A stretch of DNA of 8,764 nucleotides from Clostridiaceae bacterium (GTDB lineage Bacteria > Bacillota > Clostridia > Saccharofermentanales > UBA5734), in assembly GCA_012729935.1 (NCBI GenBank), contig JAAYBY010000168.1, positions 1-8,764 of the forward strand, given 5' to 3'. Under the pieces are notes generated by a model. It made no database searches, had not been told where the DNA came from, and was given only the letters and a program-made list of their open reading frames with translations. A program made the position numbers and the translations under genes. How positions within the stretch are numbered: the stretch's first letter is position 1; every line of letters begins with the position of its first letter. This document shows positions 1 through 6,405 of the stretch, in pieces.

Positions 1-369
1 CAATTGGACCGCGACGACATGACATACCTCTATCGCGATGGCGACCTGCATTACTTTATGAATACGGAGACCTACGAACAGTTTCCGATCAGCAGCGAAA
101 TACTTGGCGACACATTGAAGTTTCTGAAAGAAAATATGGACTGCAAGGTTTTATCCTATAAGGGTGAAATATTCTCGATTGAACCGCCGACATTTGTTGA
201 ACTTGAGGTCATTGAATGTGAACCGGGAGTAAAAGGGGATACAGCAACCAATGTTATGAAAAATGCAGTTGTGGAAACGGGTGCTATCGTAAAAGTTCCG
301 CTGTTCATCGGTCAAGGTGAGCGTATACGGATAGATACCCGTTCCGGCGAGTATATGGAACGGGCTTAG
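1..369 (+). CDS. efp: Elongation factor P, C-terminal part (5' end outside window)
   Basis: This is translation elongation factor P, which binds the ribosome between the P and E sites and relieves stalling at consecutive prolines. The reading frame is open from base 1 (first codons Gln-Leu-Asp-Arg) to a TAG at 367-369, so the true start lies upstream. About 122 residues are visible, compared with about 185 in the whole family. They cover most of the second (OB) domain and all of the third. Clear family signatures are the YLYRDGDLHYFMNTETYEQ segment, the PPTFVELEV strand, and the C-terminal GDTA...GAIVKVPLF...IDTRSGEY block. The N-terminal KOW-like domain, with the loop lysine that is modified in some species, is not in the window. 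No frameshift is seen. The next gene starts 52 bp downstream with no terminator-like hairpin between them. Confidence 0.97.
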   Translation, partial: QLDRDDMTYLYRDGDLHYFMNTETYEQFPISSEILGDTLKFLKENMDCKVLSYKGEIFSIEPPTFVELEVIECEPGVKGDTATNVMKNAVVETGAIVKVPLFIGQGERIRIDTRSGEYMERA

Positions 370-406
370 TAAGACGATGCCGGATCCTTATCCACATGCA
401 ACAATC

Positions 407-421
407 AGAGGTGATCGGACC
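407..421 (+). promoter_or_regulatory. Ribosome binding site that fixes the Asp23-family start
   Basis: AGAGGTGAT at 407-415 is a strong Shine-Dalgarno sequence ending about 7 bases before the ATG at 422. An in-frame ATG at 377 has no purine-rich sequence upstream, so 422 is the better start. Confidence 0.75.
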
Positions 422-757
422 ATGTCACGCGGTTTTGTCGCACAATATGCGGCTGAAGCCGCGTTGCAGGCGGAAGGTGTGTCCAGTCTTGATACAAGTG
501 GTATCGTTGCCTTGAAGGAAGCATTTGGTGTTGAACATGAAGGTAAGGGTGTAAAAGTTGTCTTTCGCGAGGACAAGGATGAGGCGGTATCAATAACCGT
601 TTATCCGATCGTCATTTTCGGCAGCAATATTCCTGAAGTAGCCTGGGCCATTCAGGAACGCGTGAAAGCAGATGTGGAGAAGTTTACTGGATTATCTGTC
701 GAGTCAGTACATGTGCACGTAAAAGGTGTTGTTTCAAGAGAGGATGGACCGGCATGA
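422..757 (+). CDS. Asp23/Gls24 family envelope stress response protein (YqhY-like)
   Basis: This encodes a 111-residue soluble protein of the Asp23/Gls24 family, small alpha/beta proteins linked to cell-envelope stress in Gram-positive bacteria. No enzymatic activity is established for the family. The N-terminal helix (about residues 5-20, FVAQYAAEAALQAEGVSSL) is followed by beta-rich VKVVF and VSITVYPIVIFG segments. A C-terminal KADVEKFTGLSVESVHVHV segment (82-100) is the family hallmark. Its place before nusB is that of Bacillus subtilis yqhY, whose loss disturbs fatty-acid (acetyl-CoA carboxylase) balance. The start at 422 is chosen for its strong ribosome binding site; starting at 377 would add 15 residues unlike the family. 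The stop overlaps the next start (ATGA at 754-757), implying translational coupling to the AmaP-like gene. The family is clear; the specific role is inferred from position. Confidence 0.88.
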   Translation: MSRGFVAQYAAEAALQAEGVSSLDTSGIVALKEAFGVEHEGKGVKVVFREDKDEAVSITVYPIVIFGSNIPEVAWAIQERVKADVEKFTGLSVESVHVHVKGVVSREDGPA

Positions 758-1305
758 ATCTATTTGTTCGAGTTGCCTTTATCATTCTGACATTTTTCTT
801 ATCCGTATTTTCGCTGATTTTTCTGCTGATGATGATCAACAATGATATTCTGAGTCAGATGATTGTCCTTGTTACATACCTTAGGGATCAGCGCACCTAC
901 CAGATTGTGGCTATTGTTTTCTGGCTGGTTGTGCTTGTTTTATGCCTGGCCGGTATGGTGTACAGCATCATGAGCGGACGTTTGCGTCGTTCCCGCATCC
1001 GCAGCACCGACATCGGATCAATCGATATCGGTGTTGACGCAATAGAAAGCATTGCCTTGAATTCGGCAAAAACGGCGCAATGCGGTATTAAAACGGCAAA
1101 AGCAAAAGTATTTCCATCCAAAGGTGATAAAATCAACGTGCAGCTCAACACAGTCCTCTATTCGGATGTGGAAGTGCCGGCGATGATGGCCAAGGTTCAG
1201 GATCGGATCAAGAAGGATATCGAACGATATACTGGAATACCTGTTGCCCGCGTTCAGGTACGTGTCAGCCGTGTAGAACCTGTATCCGCTCGTGTTGAAC
1301 GGTGA
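754..1305 (+). CDS. amaP: AmaP-like alkaline shock response membrane anchor protein
   Basis: This 183-residue protein has two predicted membrane helices, at about residues 5-28 and 49-73. A basic stretch (RLRRSRIR, about 76-83) follows, and then a soluble C-terminal domain (about 88-175). The basic stretch suggests that the C-terminal domain is cytoplasmic. That domain resembles the neighbouring Asp23 protein: residues 153-171 (KKDIERYTGIPVARVQVRV) align with residues 82-100 of the upstream product. In Staphylococcus aureus, AmaP anchors Asp23 to the membrane, so binding of the adjacent Asp23-family protein is a reasonable inference. GAGAGGA at 738-744 is a suitable ribosome binding site with slightly long spacing. 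The start overlaps the upstream stop by 4 bp, and the DUF2273 gene begins 5 bp downstream. Family assignment rests on topology, the Asp23-like tail and the neighbours. Confidence 0.85.
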   Translation: MNLFVRVAFIILTFFLSVFSLIFLLMMINNDILSQMIVLVTYLRDQRTYQIVAIVFWLVVLVLCLAGMVYSIMSGRLRRSRIRSTDIGSIDIGVDAIESIALNSAKTAQCGIKTAKAKVFPSKGDKINVQLNTVLYSDVEVPAMMAKVQDRIKKDIERYTGIPVARVQVRVSRVEPVSARVER

Positions 1306-1310
1306 GTTGA

Positions 1311-1547
1311 ATGAAAACATTCTGGCAGCATCTGATTGAAAGCCTGAAGGGACGAAATCCCGGTTCGGTTGGCGCTGTAATCGGTTTTGCGCTGGCGTTG
1401 TCTCTTGTTATCTTCGGCTTGATGAAGACTCTGTTTTTAATTGTTATGACTTTACTGGGTTATTTTCTCGGAGTTCGTTACTTTAGTAATCGTGAAGCAT
1501 TCCGGAATCTGCTCGATAAGCTTCTGCCACCGGGCTTTTTTCGATGA
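1311..1547 (+). CDS. DUF2273 family small integral membrane protein
   Basis: This encodes a 78-residue protein with a short amphipathic start (MKTFWQHLIESLKG). A hydrophobic hairpin follows at about residues 18-54 (two helices around GAVIGFALALSLVIFG and LFLIVMTLLGYFLG), then a polar tail. This glycine-rich two-helix pattern is that of DUF2273 proteins, which are usually encoded beside amaP and asp23 genes. The function is unknown. The context suggests a membrane component of the Asp23/AmaP assembly. GGTGAG at 1301-1306 is the likely ribosome binding site, and the start lies 5 bp after the amaP stop. The stop codon is embedded in the ribosome binding site of nusB (1543-1550), so the two genes are probably co-translated. 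Confidence 0.82.
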   Translation: MKTFWQHLIESLKGRNPGSVGAVIGFALALSLVIFGLMKTLFLIVMTLLGYFLGVRYFSNREAFRNLLDKLLPPGFFR

Positions 1548-1556
1548 GGTATATGT

Positions 1557-1961
1557 ATGAGCCGTCGTGATGCAAGAGAGAAAGCATTTATGTTGCTTTA
1601 TCAATTGGAAATTCAAAAGGGTGATGAAGAAAATCAAATTGTCTCCTTTATTTCTGAGCAGCAGGTCAATGTGCAGGATCAAGACTATATGACCAGCTTG
1701 GTTAAAGGCGTTCGTCTGATGAGGGACGACCTCGATGGCCGCTTTGAACCGCTGTTAAAGCGCTGGACCATAAACCGCCTGCCGAAAGTTGATTTGACTA
1801 TATTAAGACTTGCCGTCTACGAGATGTTTCATGTAGAAGATGTTCCTCAAAACGTAGCCATATCTGAGGCGGTTTTATTGTGTCGCAAATACACCAATGA
1901 TGAATCAAAATCTTATATCAACGCAGTTCTAGGACGGCTGAGTCATGGTGAATCTTCATGA
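1557..1961 (+). CDS. nusB: Transcription antitermination factor NusB
   Basis: NusB, with NusE (S10), binds boxA RNA and forms the antitermination complex on rRNA operons. The 134-residue product has the family's usual length. It shows the typical start RRDAREKAFMLLYQLEI, which forms the first helix of the all-alpha fold. The WTINRLPKVDLTILRLAVYEM segment follows, and then VPQNVAISEAVLLCRKYTNDESKSYINAVLGRL, which ends the fold. GATGAGGT at 1543-1550 sits 6 bases before the ATG at 1557. A nearby ATG at 1553 is out of frame. The stop overlaps the start of xseA (ATGA at 1958-1961). In Bacillus, folD lies between nusB and xseA; here it is absent. No odd features are seen. Confidence 0.97.
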   Translation: MSRRDAREKAFMLLYQLEIQKGDEENQIVSFISEQQVNVQDQDYMTSLVKGVRLMRDDLDGRFEPLLKRWTINRLPKVDLTILRLAVYEMFHVEDVPQNVAISEAVLLCRKYTNDESKSYINAVLGRLSHGESS

Positions 1962-3184
1962 ACCAGCCAATGACAGTAGGGCAGCTTAACGATTATGTCA
2001 GTACGCTGCTGGAACAGGACAGCTTGCTAAACCCTGTTATGGTAAAAGGTGAGCTATCGGGTGTCAAAGCATACCCGTCCGGCCATGTTTACTTTACTTT
2101 GAAGGACCGCGATGCATCCGTAAGTTGTGTATTGTTCAAAGGATACGCGACACGTCTTCGTTTTCGTCCTGAGAACGGCATGAACGTGATCGTAACTGGC
2201 CGGGCGACGCTCTACGCGCGTGATGGACGCTACCAGCTCATCATCACAGACATGACACCAGATGGACTGGGAGCGCTTTATCTGGCGTTCGAACAACTAA
2301 AGGAAAAACTAAAAAAAGAAGGTCTTTTCGATCCGAAACACAAGCGAAAAATACCACTGCTGCCAAACAGTATCGGTATCGTCACGTCTCCGGCCGGTGC
2401 TGTTATCCGGGATATCATACAGGTCTCAACCCGCCGGTTTCCAAATGCAAACCTGAAATTATTCCCCGTACCTGTACAGGGAGAAACGGCAGCTGCAGAA
2501 ATTGCCCATGCGATTCGGAAGTTGAATGAATGGTCTTGTGTTGATGTCATTATTGTTGGCCGAGGCGGAGGATCTCTTGAAGATCTGTGGCCGTTTAACG
2601 AAGAGATCGTTGCCCGCGCAGTGTATGACTCAGTCATTCCGATCATTTCTGCTGTTGGTCACGAGACTGATTTTACGATCTGTGACTTCGTGGCGGATCT
2701 TCGGGCGCCGACCCCATCAGCTGCAGCGGAACTGGCACTGCCGGTTCGTAGAGAAGAAGATGTGAAAATAGCCAACCTGCGAAATCAACTTGTCAAATCA
2801 CTGGGGTACCGCCTGGAACGCGAGAAGAACCGGTTGATGCGCCTGAAGGAGTCGCGTGGATTGAGAGAACCGGTTGAATTGATTGATCGACGCCGCCAGG
2901 ATCTGGATCGTATGGTCGGGTCGCTGCAGCAGACGATGAAGCATTTGGTTTTATCAGCAGAACGTCAGCTTTCAATTCGGGCAGGTCAGCTGCACGCGTT
3001 GAGTCCGCTGCGCGTGCTCTCCCGTGGTTATGGGCTCATTCAGTCCGCAGAGACAGAAAAGCCGCTGCGGTCTGTTGCGATGATCAGGCCGGGAGATAAG
3101 ATAGAGGTTACAATGATTGATGGACGCTTGCGCTGTGACGTGCAGCAAGTGACAGACAGGAGGTTTGAAATCAACCATGACTAA
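1958..3184 (+). CDS. xseA: Exonuclease VII large subunit
   Basis: This is the catalytic subunit of exonuclease VII, which degrades single-stranded DNA from both ends and works in repair and recombination. The 408-residue product has an N-terminal OB-fold domain at about residues 1-105, including VKGELSG and GHVYFTLKD. The catalytic core follows at about 125-265. Visible core motifs are TSPAGAVIRD (143-152), GRGGGSLEDLW (201-211) and GHETDFT (234-240). D152, R202, H235 and D238 correspond to the residues known to matter in the E. coli enzyme. A long charged coiled-coil region (about 265-345), rich in Arg, Glu and Leu, is where XseB subunits bind. A C-terminal segment with LSRGYGLI follows. The start overlaps the nusB stop; GGTGAA at 1947-1952 is the probable ribosome binding site. 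The 3' end overlaps xseB by 8 bp. Confidence 0.97.
   Translation: MNQPMTVGQLNDYVSTLLEQDSLLNPVMVKGELSGVKAYPSGHVYFTLKDRDASVSCVLFKGYATRLRFRPENGMNVIVTGRATLYARDGRYQLIITDMTPDGLGALYLAFEQLKEKLKKEGLFDPKHKRKIPLLPNSIGIVTSPAGAVIRDIIQVSTRRFPNANLKLFPVPVQGETAAAEIAHAIRKLNEWSCVDVIIVGRGGGSLEDLWPFNEEIVARAVYDSVIPIISAVGHETDFTICDFVADLRAPTPSAAAELALPVRREEDVKIANLRNQLVKSLGYRLEREKNRLMRLKESRGLREPVELIDRRRQDLDRMVGSLQQTMKHLVLSAERQLSIRAGQLHALSPLRVLSRGYGLIQSAETEKPLRSVAMIRPGDKIEVTMIDGRLRCDVQQVTDRRFEINHD
3158..3176 (+). promoter_or_regulatory. xseB ribosome binding site with long spacing
   Basis: AGGAGGT at 3158-3164 is a near-perfect Shine-Dalgarno sequence inside the 3' end of xseA. A TTG at 3165 touches it directly and cannot be used efficiently. 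The first well-placed start is the ATG at 3177, 12 bases beyond it, which is longer than the usual 5-9. Confidence 0.65.
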
Positions 3185-3473
3185 TACACCATCAGATACT
3201 GATGCGCGTGAAACACGCGGCGATTCTGGACAGGAGACCAGCCAGGAGATTACCGTATCTTATGAAGATGCTATGAAAAAACTGGAAGAAATCGTTACGA
3301 AGCTTGAGTCCGGAGAAATCTCCCTTGATGAGTCGATGAGATTATTTCAACAGGGGACAGAGCTGACGAGAGTCTGCTCAGAAAAACTGAACGCAATCGA
3401 ACGACAGATAACAAAACTCATTGAAAAAACGGATGGTTCAGTGACGGAGGAGCCCATTGATACGGAACAATGA
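3177..3473 (+). CDS. xseB: Exonuclease VII small subunit
   Basis: XseB is the small subunit of exonuclease VII. Several copies bind the coiled coil of XseA and control its nuclease activity. The product is 98 residues with the start at 3177. The conserved helical hairpin spans about residues 27-82: SYEDAMKKLEEIVTKLESGE, then LDESMRLFQQGTELTRVCSEKL, then the helix end around IERQITKLIE. An N-terminal stretch of about 25 polar and acidic residues (TPSDTDARETRGDSGQETSQ) precedes the domain and is probably disordered. Most XseB proteins begin close to the hairpin and are about 70-80 residues long. The acidic tail after the hairpin overlaps ispA by 17 bp. Close coupling to xseA fits co-assembly of the subunits. 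Confidence 0.95.
   Translation: MTNTPSDTDARETRGDSGQETSQEITVSYEDAMKKLEEIVTKLESGEISLDESMRLFQQGTELTRVCSEKLNAIERQITKLIEKTDGSVTEEPIDTEQ
3446..3459 (+). promoter_or_regulatory. ispA ribosome binding site and TTG start inside xseB
   Basis: GGAGG at 3446-3450 lies 6 bases before a TTG at 3457-3459. The ATGs at 3470 and 3473 are out of the ispA frame. The next in-frame ATG is at 3520 and would remove 21 residues. TTG at 3457 is therefore the best-supported start. Confidence 0.7.
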
Positions 3474-4374
3474 TGCCGGGCAAATCGATTTCGGCACACA
3501 ATATGATCAATATAAGACGATGGTCGAATCATCACTGCTGAGCTTTCTGGGTCAAACAGATGAACCGGAAACGGCTATACTTTATGAAGCAGCCCGGTAC
3601 AGCCTTATGGCAGGTGGAAAGCGAATCCGCCCGGTTCTGATGCTGGCGACAGCAACGATGCTCGGGCTGCCAAGTGACGTTGTAATGCCCTATTGCTGTG
3701 CAATAGAAATGATTCATACGTATTCGCTGATTCATGACGATCTGCCTGCGATGGACAACGATGACCTCAGGCGGGGAAAGCCGACCTGCCACATTGCCTA
3801 TGGTGAGGCTACAGCCATACTTGCTGGTGATTTCCTCTTAAATCGAGCATATGAGATCATACTTGATTCGGTGCGCGTTGAAAATCCCCATTCGATTGAC
3901 GCAGCGCGCCTCATCAGCCAGGCTGCAGGCGGAAACGGGATGATAGGCGGACAGATAATGGATATGGTTTTTGAAAATCAGGCGATCACCCGCGATATGC
4001 TTCAGCGTATGCATCAAAAAAAGACAGGATCGCTTATTGTTGCCTGTGTGATGCTTCCTTTGCTGTTTTGTCAGACTGAACAGCAGCTGCAGCAGGCTTT
4101 CAGACAGTATGGAAAGGCGATAGGCCTGGCATTCCAAATCCGTGATGATATCCTCGATGTCACAGCCAGCGCGAACCAACTGGGCAAGACACCTGAAAAA
4201 GATGAAAGAGACGGGAAGACAACGTTTGTCTCCTTATTGGGACGTGAGGAAGCAGAACATCAGCTGGCGGCGACAAATACACATGCACGCCAAGCCCTGC
4301 AGGTCATCCATCAAGAATATGACTGTACATTTCTGATGGAGATGACTGACTTTCTGCTGAGACGATCTTCCTAA
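3457..4374 (+). CDS. ispA: Polyprenyl synthetase, farnesyl diphosphate synthase type
   Basis: This enzyme condenses isopentenyl diphosphate with dimethylallyl and geranyl diphosphate to make farnesyl diphosphate, the precursor of undecaprenyl phosphate and quinone side chains. It acts in the cytoplasm. The 305-residue product, close to the usual 300, carries GGKRIRP (53-59). The first aspartate-rich motif is of the bacterial six-spaced type, DDLPAMD (94-100), with RRGKPT following. GQIMDM comes at 165-170 and HQKKTGSL at 186-193. The second aspartate-rich motif is DDILD (230-234), followed by a GKTPEKDERDGKTT loop. The extra two residues in the first motif are typical of short-chain bacterial synthases. 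The gene begins with TTG inside xseB and is followed 10 bp later by dxs, so two isoprenoid genes sit together. Chain-length specificity (C15 rather than C10 or C20) is inferred from family and context. Confidence 0.95.
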   Translation: MIRNNDAGQIDFGTQYDQYKTMVESSLLSFLGQTDEPETAILYEAARYSLMAGGKRIRPVLMLATATMLGLPSDVVMPYCCAIEMIHTYSLIHDDLPAMDNDDLRRGKPTCHIAYGEATAILAGDFLLNRAYEIILDSVRVENPHSIDAARLISQAAGGNGMIGGQIMDMVFENQAITRDMLQRMHQKKTGSLIVACVMLPLLFCQTEQQLQQAFRQYGKAIGLAFQIRDDILDVTASANQLGKTPEKDERDGKTTFVSLLGREEAEHQLAATNTHARQALQVIHQEYDCTFLMEMTDFLLRRSS

Positions 4375-4384
4375 ACAAACTGAT

Positions 4385-6316
4385 ATGAATGAGAAACACA
4401 CGATCAAATTGATTGATCAAATAAATGAACCGGAATCGTTGAAGAACTTTTCCCGTAATGAACTTGAGCAGCTTGCTTCAGAAATTCGGGAATCGATCAT
4501 TGAGACTGTATCAAAAAACGGTGGACATCTCGCGTCAAATTTGGGTATGGTTGAACTGACCATAGCCTTGCTGATGGTGTTTGAATTTCCCCGTGATAAA
4601 ATTGTCTTTGATGTTGGGCATCAGACATATGCCTGGAAGCTGCTGACAGGTCGCAAGGATCGGTTTTGCAGTCTCAGAAGATATGGTGGTATTTCCGGGT
4701 TTCCCAAAACTGACGAAAGCTGTTTCGACTGTTTCAATACAGGGCACAGCAGCACAAGCATATCTGCGGCAATTGGCTTAAGTCGTGCCATGGCTCGCAG
4801 CAATCGCGCCGGACATGTGATCGCTGTAATCGGTGATGGTGCACTGACAGGCGGAATGGCTTTTGAAGCCCTGAATGACGCCGGGCATTCTCGCGAGAAC
4901 CTGATCGTGATTCTCAATGACAATCAGATGTCAATCGGCCGAAATGTCGGTGGCCTGTCTCGTCATCTGGAAAATCTTCGTCTGTCAAAATCATACCTTC
5001 ACCTGAGGACACGATTTGAGAACCTGTTGTCGCACATCCCGCTGATCGGCCGCCCGATTCTTCGCCTGATCGAACGGGTGAAGCAGATGACCAAGATGGC
5101 TGTCAAGCACCAGGGTATTTTCTTTGAAGAACTTGGATTCCAGTATTACGGGCCTGTTGACGGCCACGATCTGTCGAGCTTGACACACCATCTGAAAGCA
5201 ATCGGCCAGCTGAAAGGCCCTGTTCTTTTGCACGTGGTGACGCAGAAAGGTAAGGGTTATACATACGCAGAGTATTCACCGGATCTCTATCATGGCGTAG
5301 CGCCATTCATCATCGAAAATGGTCTCAGCAACGGTCAGCAGTCGCAGGAGTCAGGAAGAATAAACTCATTTTCAGATGCATTCGGCCGGCATCTGGTTGA
5401 AAAGGCCAAAGATAATACGAAGATCTGCGCGATTTCTGCGGCGATGACCAACGGAACAGGCCTGACAGCCTTCCAGCAGTCTTATCCGGGTCGGTTTTTT
5501 GATGTTGGTATAGCTGAACAGCATGCGATGACATTTGCCGCCGGGCTTGCTGCGGGCGGTATGAAGCCTGTTATCGCCTTATATTCAACATTCCTGCAAC
5601 GTGCTTTTGATCAGCTGCTGCACGATGTCTGCCTGCAGAATCTACCGGTTGTACTTGCAGTTGATCGGGCAGGAATCGTCGGAGAAGATGGTGAAACGCA
5701 TCAGGGACTGTTTGATTTGAGCCTGCTTCTGCCTTTGCCGAATATCGAAGTATTTTGTCCGTCTGATTACCATTCTCTTAGAGCGGCCGTTGATTATGCG
5801 CTTCTGGCAGAGCACCCGGTCGCCATTCGATACCCGCGTGGTAAAGAACCGCAGCACAGTCATTCAGACAGTGCAGGAACCAGAGCAGATACACAGTGTC
5901 AATCCATCACGCAAACAACAGTCGTCAGGCAGGGTGATTCTGTGACAATTGCTGCACTGGGTTCTCTGCTTGGCATTGCGTGTGAAGCAGCCGATCAACT
6001 GGCTGAGCAGGGGATCGCTGCTGAAGTTGTCTCAATTGTCCGTGTTAAGCCGTTTGATCACACTGGACTGGCAGTATCGGTTGAAAAAACCCGACGCTTG
6101 ATAACGCTTGAGGAGTCAGTCATAACCGGGGGATTCGGTCAGATGGCGATTGCTGAACTGATGAGCAGAATACCTGATTTGTCATACAAAATTCTTGGAA
6201 TCGGGAGTGGCATGCTGTGTCAGGGTAAACGGGACGAACTGCTTCACCTTGTTGGACTCGATGTAGAGGCAGTCTGCCTGGCGGCAGGAGAGCTCTGCCG
6301 CGTTGTGACAAAATAA
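4385..6316 (+). CDS. dxs: 1-deoxy-D-xylulose-5-phosphate synthase
   Basis: Dxs condenses pyruvate and glyceraldehyde 3-phosphate, with thiamine diphosphate, to form deoxyxylulose 5-phosphate. This is the first step of the MEP isoprenoid pathway and also supplies thiamine and pyridoxal. The product is 643 residues, slightly longer than E. coli's 620. Motifs in order are GGHLASNLG with H48, FDVGHQTYAWKLLTGR (75-90), and the thiamine-binding GDGALTGGMAFEALNDAG...LNDN (150-180). Next come the catalytic-site DVGIAEQHA with E378, YSTFLQRAFDQ (400-410) and DRAGIVGEDGETHQG (427-441). A transketolase C-terminal domain ends the protein. All expected active-site blocks are present. No clear Shine-Dalgarno sequence precedes the ATG (CTAAACAAACTGAT), so translation may depend on coupling to ispA, whose stop is 10 bp upstream. 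In Bacillus and many clostridia tlyA follows; here an 89-bp gap leads to nadK. Confidence 0.97.
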   Translation: MNEKHTIKLIDQINEPESLKNFSRNELEQLASEIRESIIETVSKNGGHLASNLGMVELTIALLMVFEFPRDKIVFDVGHQTYAWKLLTGRKDRFCSLRRYGGISGFPKTDESCFDCFNTGHSSTSISAAIGLSRAMARSNRAGHVIAVIGDGALTGGMAFEALNDAGHSRENLIVILNDNQMSIGRNVGGLSRHLENLRLSKSYLHLRTRFENLLSHIPLIGRPILRLIERVKQMTKMAVKHQGIFFEELGFQYYGPVDGHDLSSLTHHLKAIGQLKGPVLLHVVTQKGKGYTYAEYSPDLYHGVAPFIIENGLSNGQQSQESGRINSFSDAFGRHLVEKAKDNTKICAISAAMTNGTGLTAFQQSYPGRFFDVGIAEQHAMTFAAGLAAGGMKPVIALYSTFLQRAFDQLLHDVCLQNLPVVLAVDRAGIVGEDGETHQGLFDLSLLLPLPNIEVFCPSDYHSLRAAVDYALLAEHPVAIRYPRGKEPQHSHSDSAGTRADTQCQSITQTTVVRQGDSVTIAALGSLLGIACEAADQLAEQGIAAEVVSIVRVKPFDHTGLAVSVEKTRRLITLEESVITGGFGQMAIAELMSRIPDLSYKILGIGSGMLCQGKRDELLHLVGLDVEAVCLAAGELCRVVTK

Positions 6317-6334
6317 TGTCAGACTATCCGGCTC

Positions 6335-6348
6335 TGATTTATATTTCG
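6335..6348 (+). promoter_or_regulatory. Possible ArgR box upstream of nadK-argR
   Basis: TGATTTATATTTCG matches the general ArgR-box pattern TGAATWWWWATTCA at 11 of 14 positions by eye. It lies just upstream of the candidate -35 region, and argR is the second gene downstream. ArgR boxes usually occur in pairs. The following sequence (TGCA at 6351 and at 6362) is only a distorted second copy. Treat this as a weak candidate for autoregulation. Confidence 0.25.
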
Positions 6349-6350
6349 GA

Positions 6351-6378
6351 TGCAGACTGCGTGCAGATACGCTATAAT
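6351..6378 (+). promoter_or_regulatory. Candidate promoter for nadK-argR-recN
   Basis: A perfect -10 hexamer TATAAT occurs at 6373-6378, 27 bases before the nadK ATG. The best -35 candidate is TGCAGA at 6351-6356, with a 16-bp spacer but only three matches to TTGACA. The position in the largest intergenic gap of the window supports it; the weak -35 argues for an activated or low-level promoter. Confidence 0.45.
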
Positions 6379-6391
6379 TGAAAAAAGCGTA
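6368..6391. repeat. 6-bp inverted repeat overlapping the candidate -10
   Basis: TACGCT at 6368-6373 is the exact reverse complement of AGCGTA at 6386-6391, with a 12-base AT-rich spacer. The left arm overlaps the first base of the TATAAT hexamer and the right arm ends just before the nadK ribosome binding site (6394-6400). It could be an operator, a small 5' leader hairpin or chance. No U-run follows, so it is not a terminator. Confidence 0.35.
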
Positions 6392-6405
6392 GCAGGAGGA
6401 TCATC

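Noticed and set aside
377..421. Earlier ATG at 377 as start of the Asp23-family gene
   Set aside because: It has no ribosome binding site, and the added 15 residues do not resemble the family; the ATG at 422 has a strong one at good spacing.
2278..2646. Minus-strand open frame (122 codons) opposite xseA
   Set aside because: It lies opposite the conserved catalytic core of XseA, and its translation resembles no known protein.
3165..3176. TTG at 3165 as the xseB start
   Set aside because: It directly touches the AGGAGGT, leaving no spacing for initiation.
6326..6351. ATCCG / CGGAT inverted repeat after dxs as a transcription terminator
   Set aside because: The stem is only 5 bp with a 16-base loop and no T-run follows, so it does not fit an intrinsic terminator.
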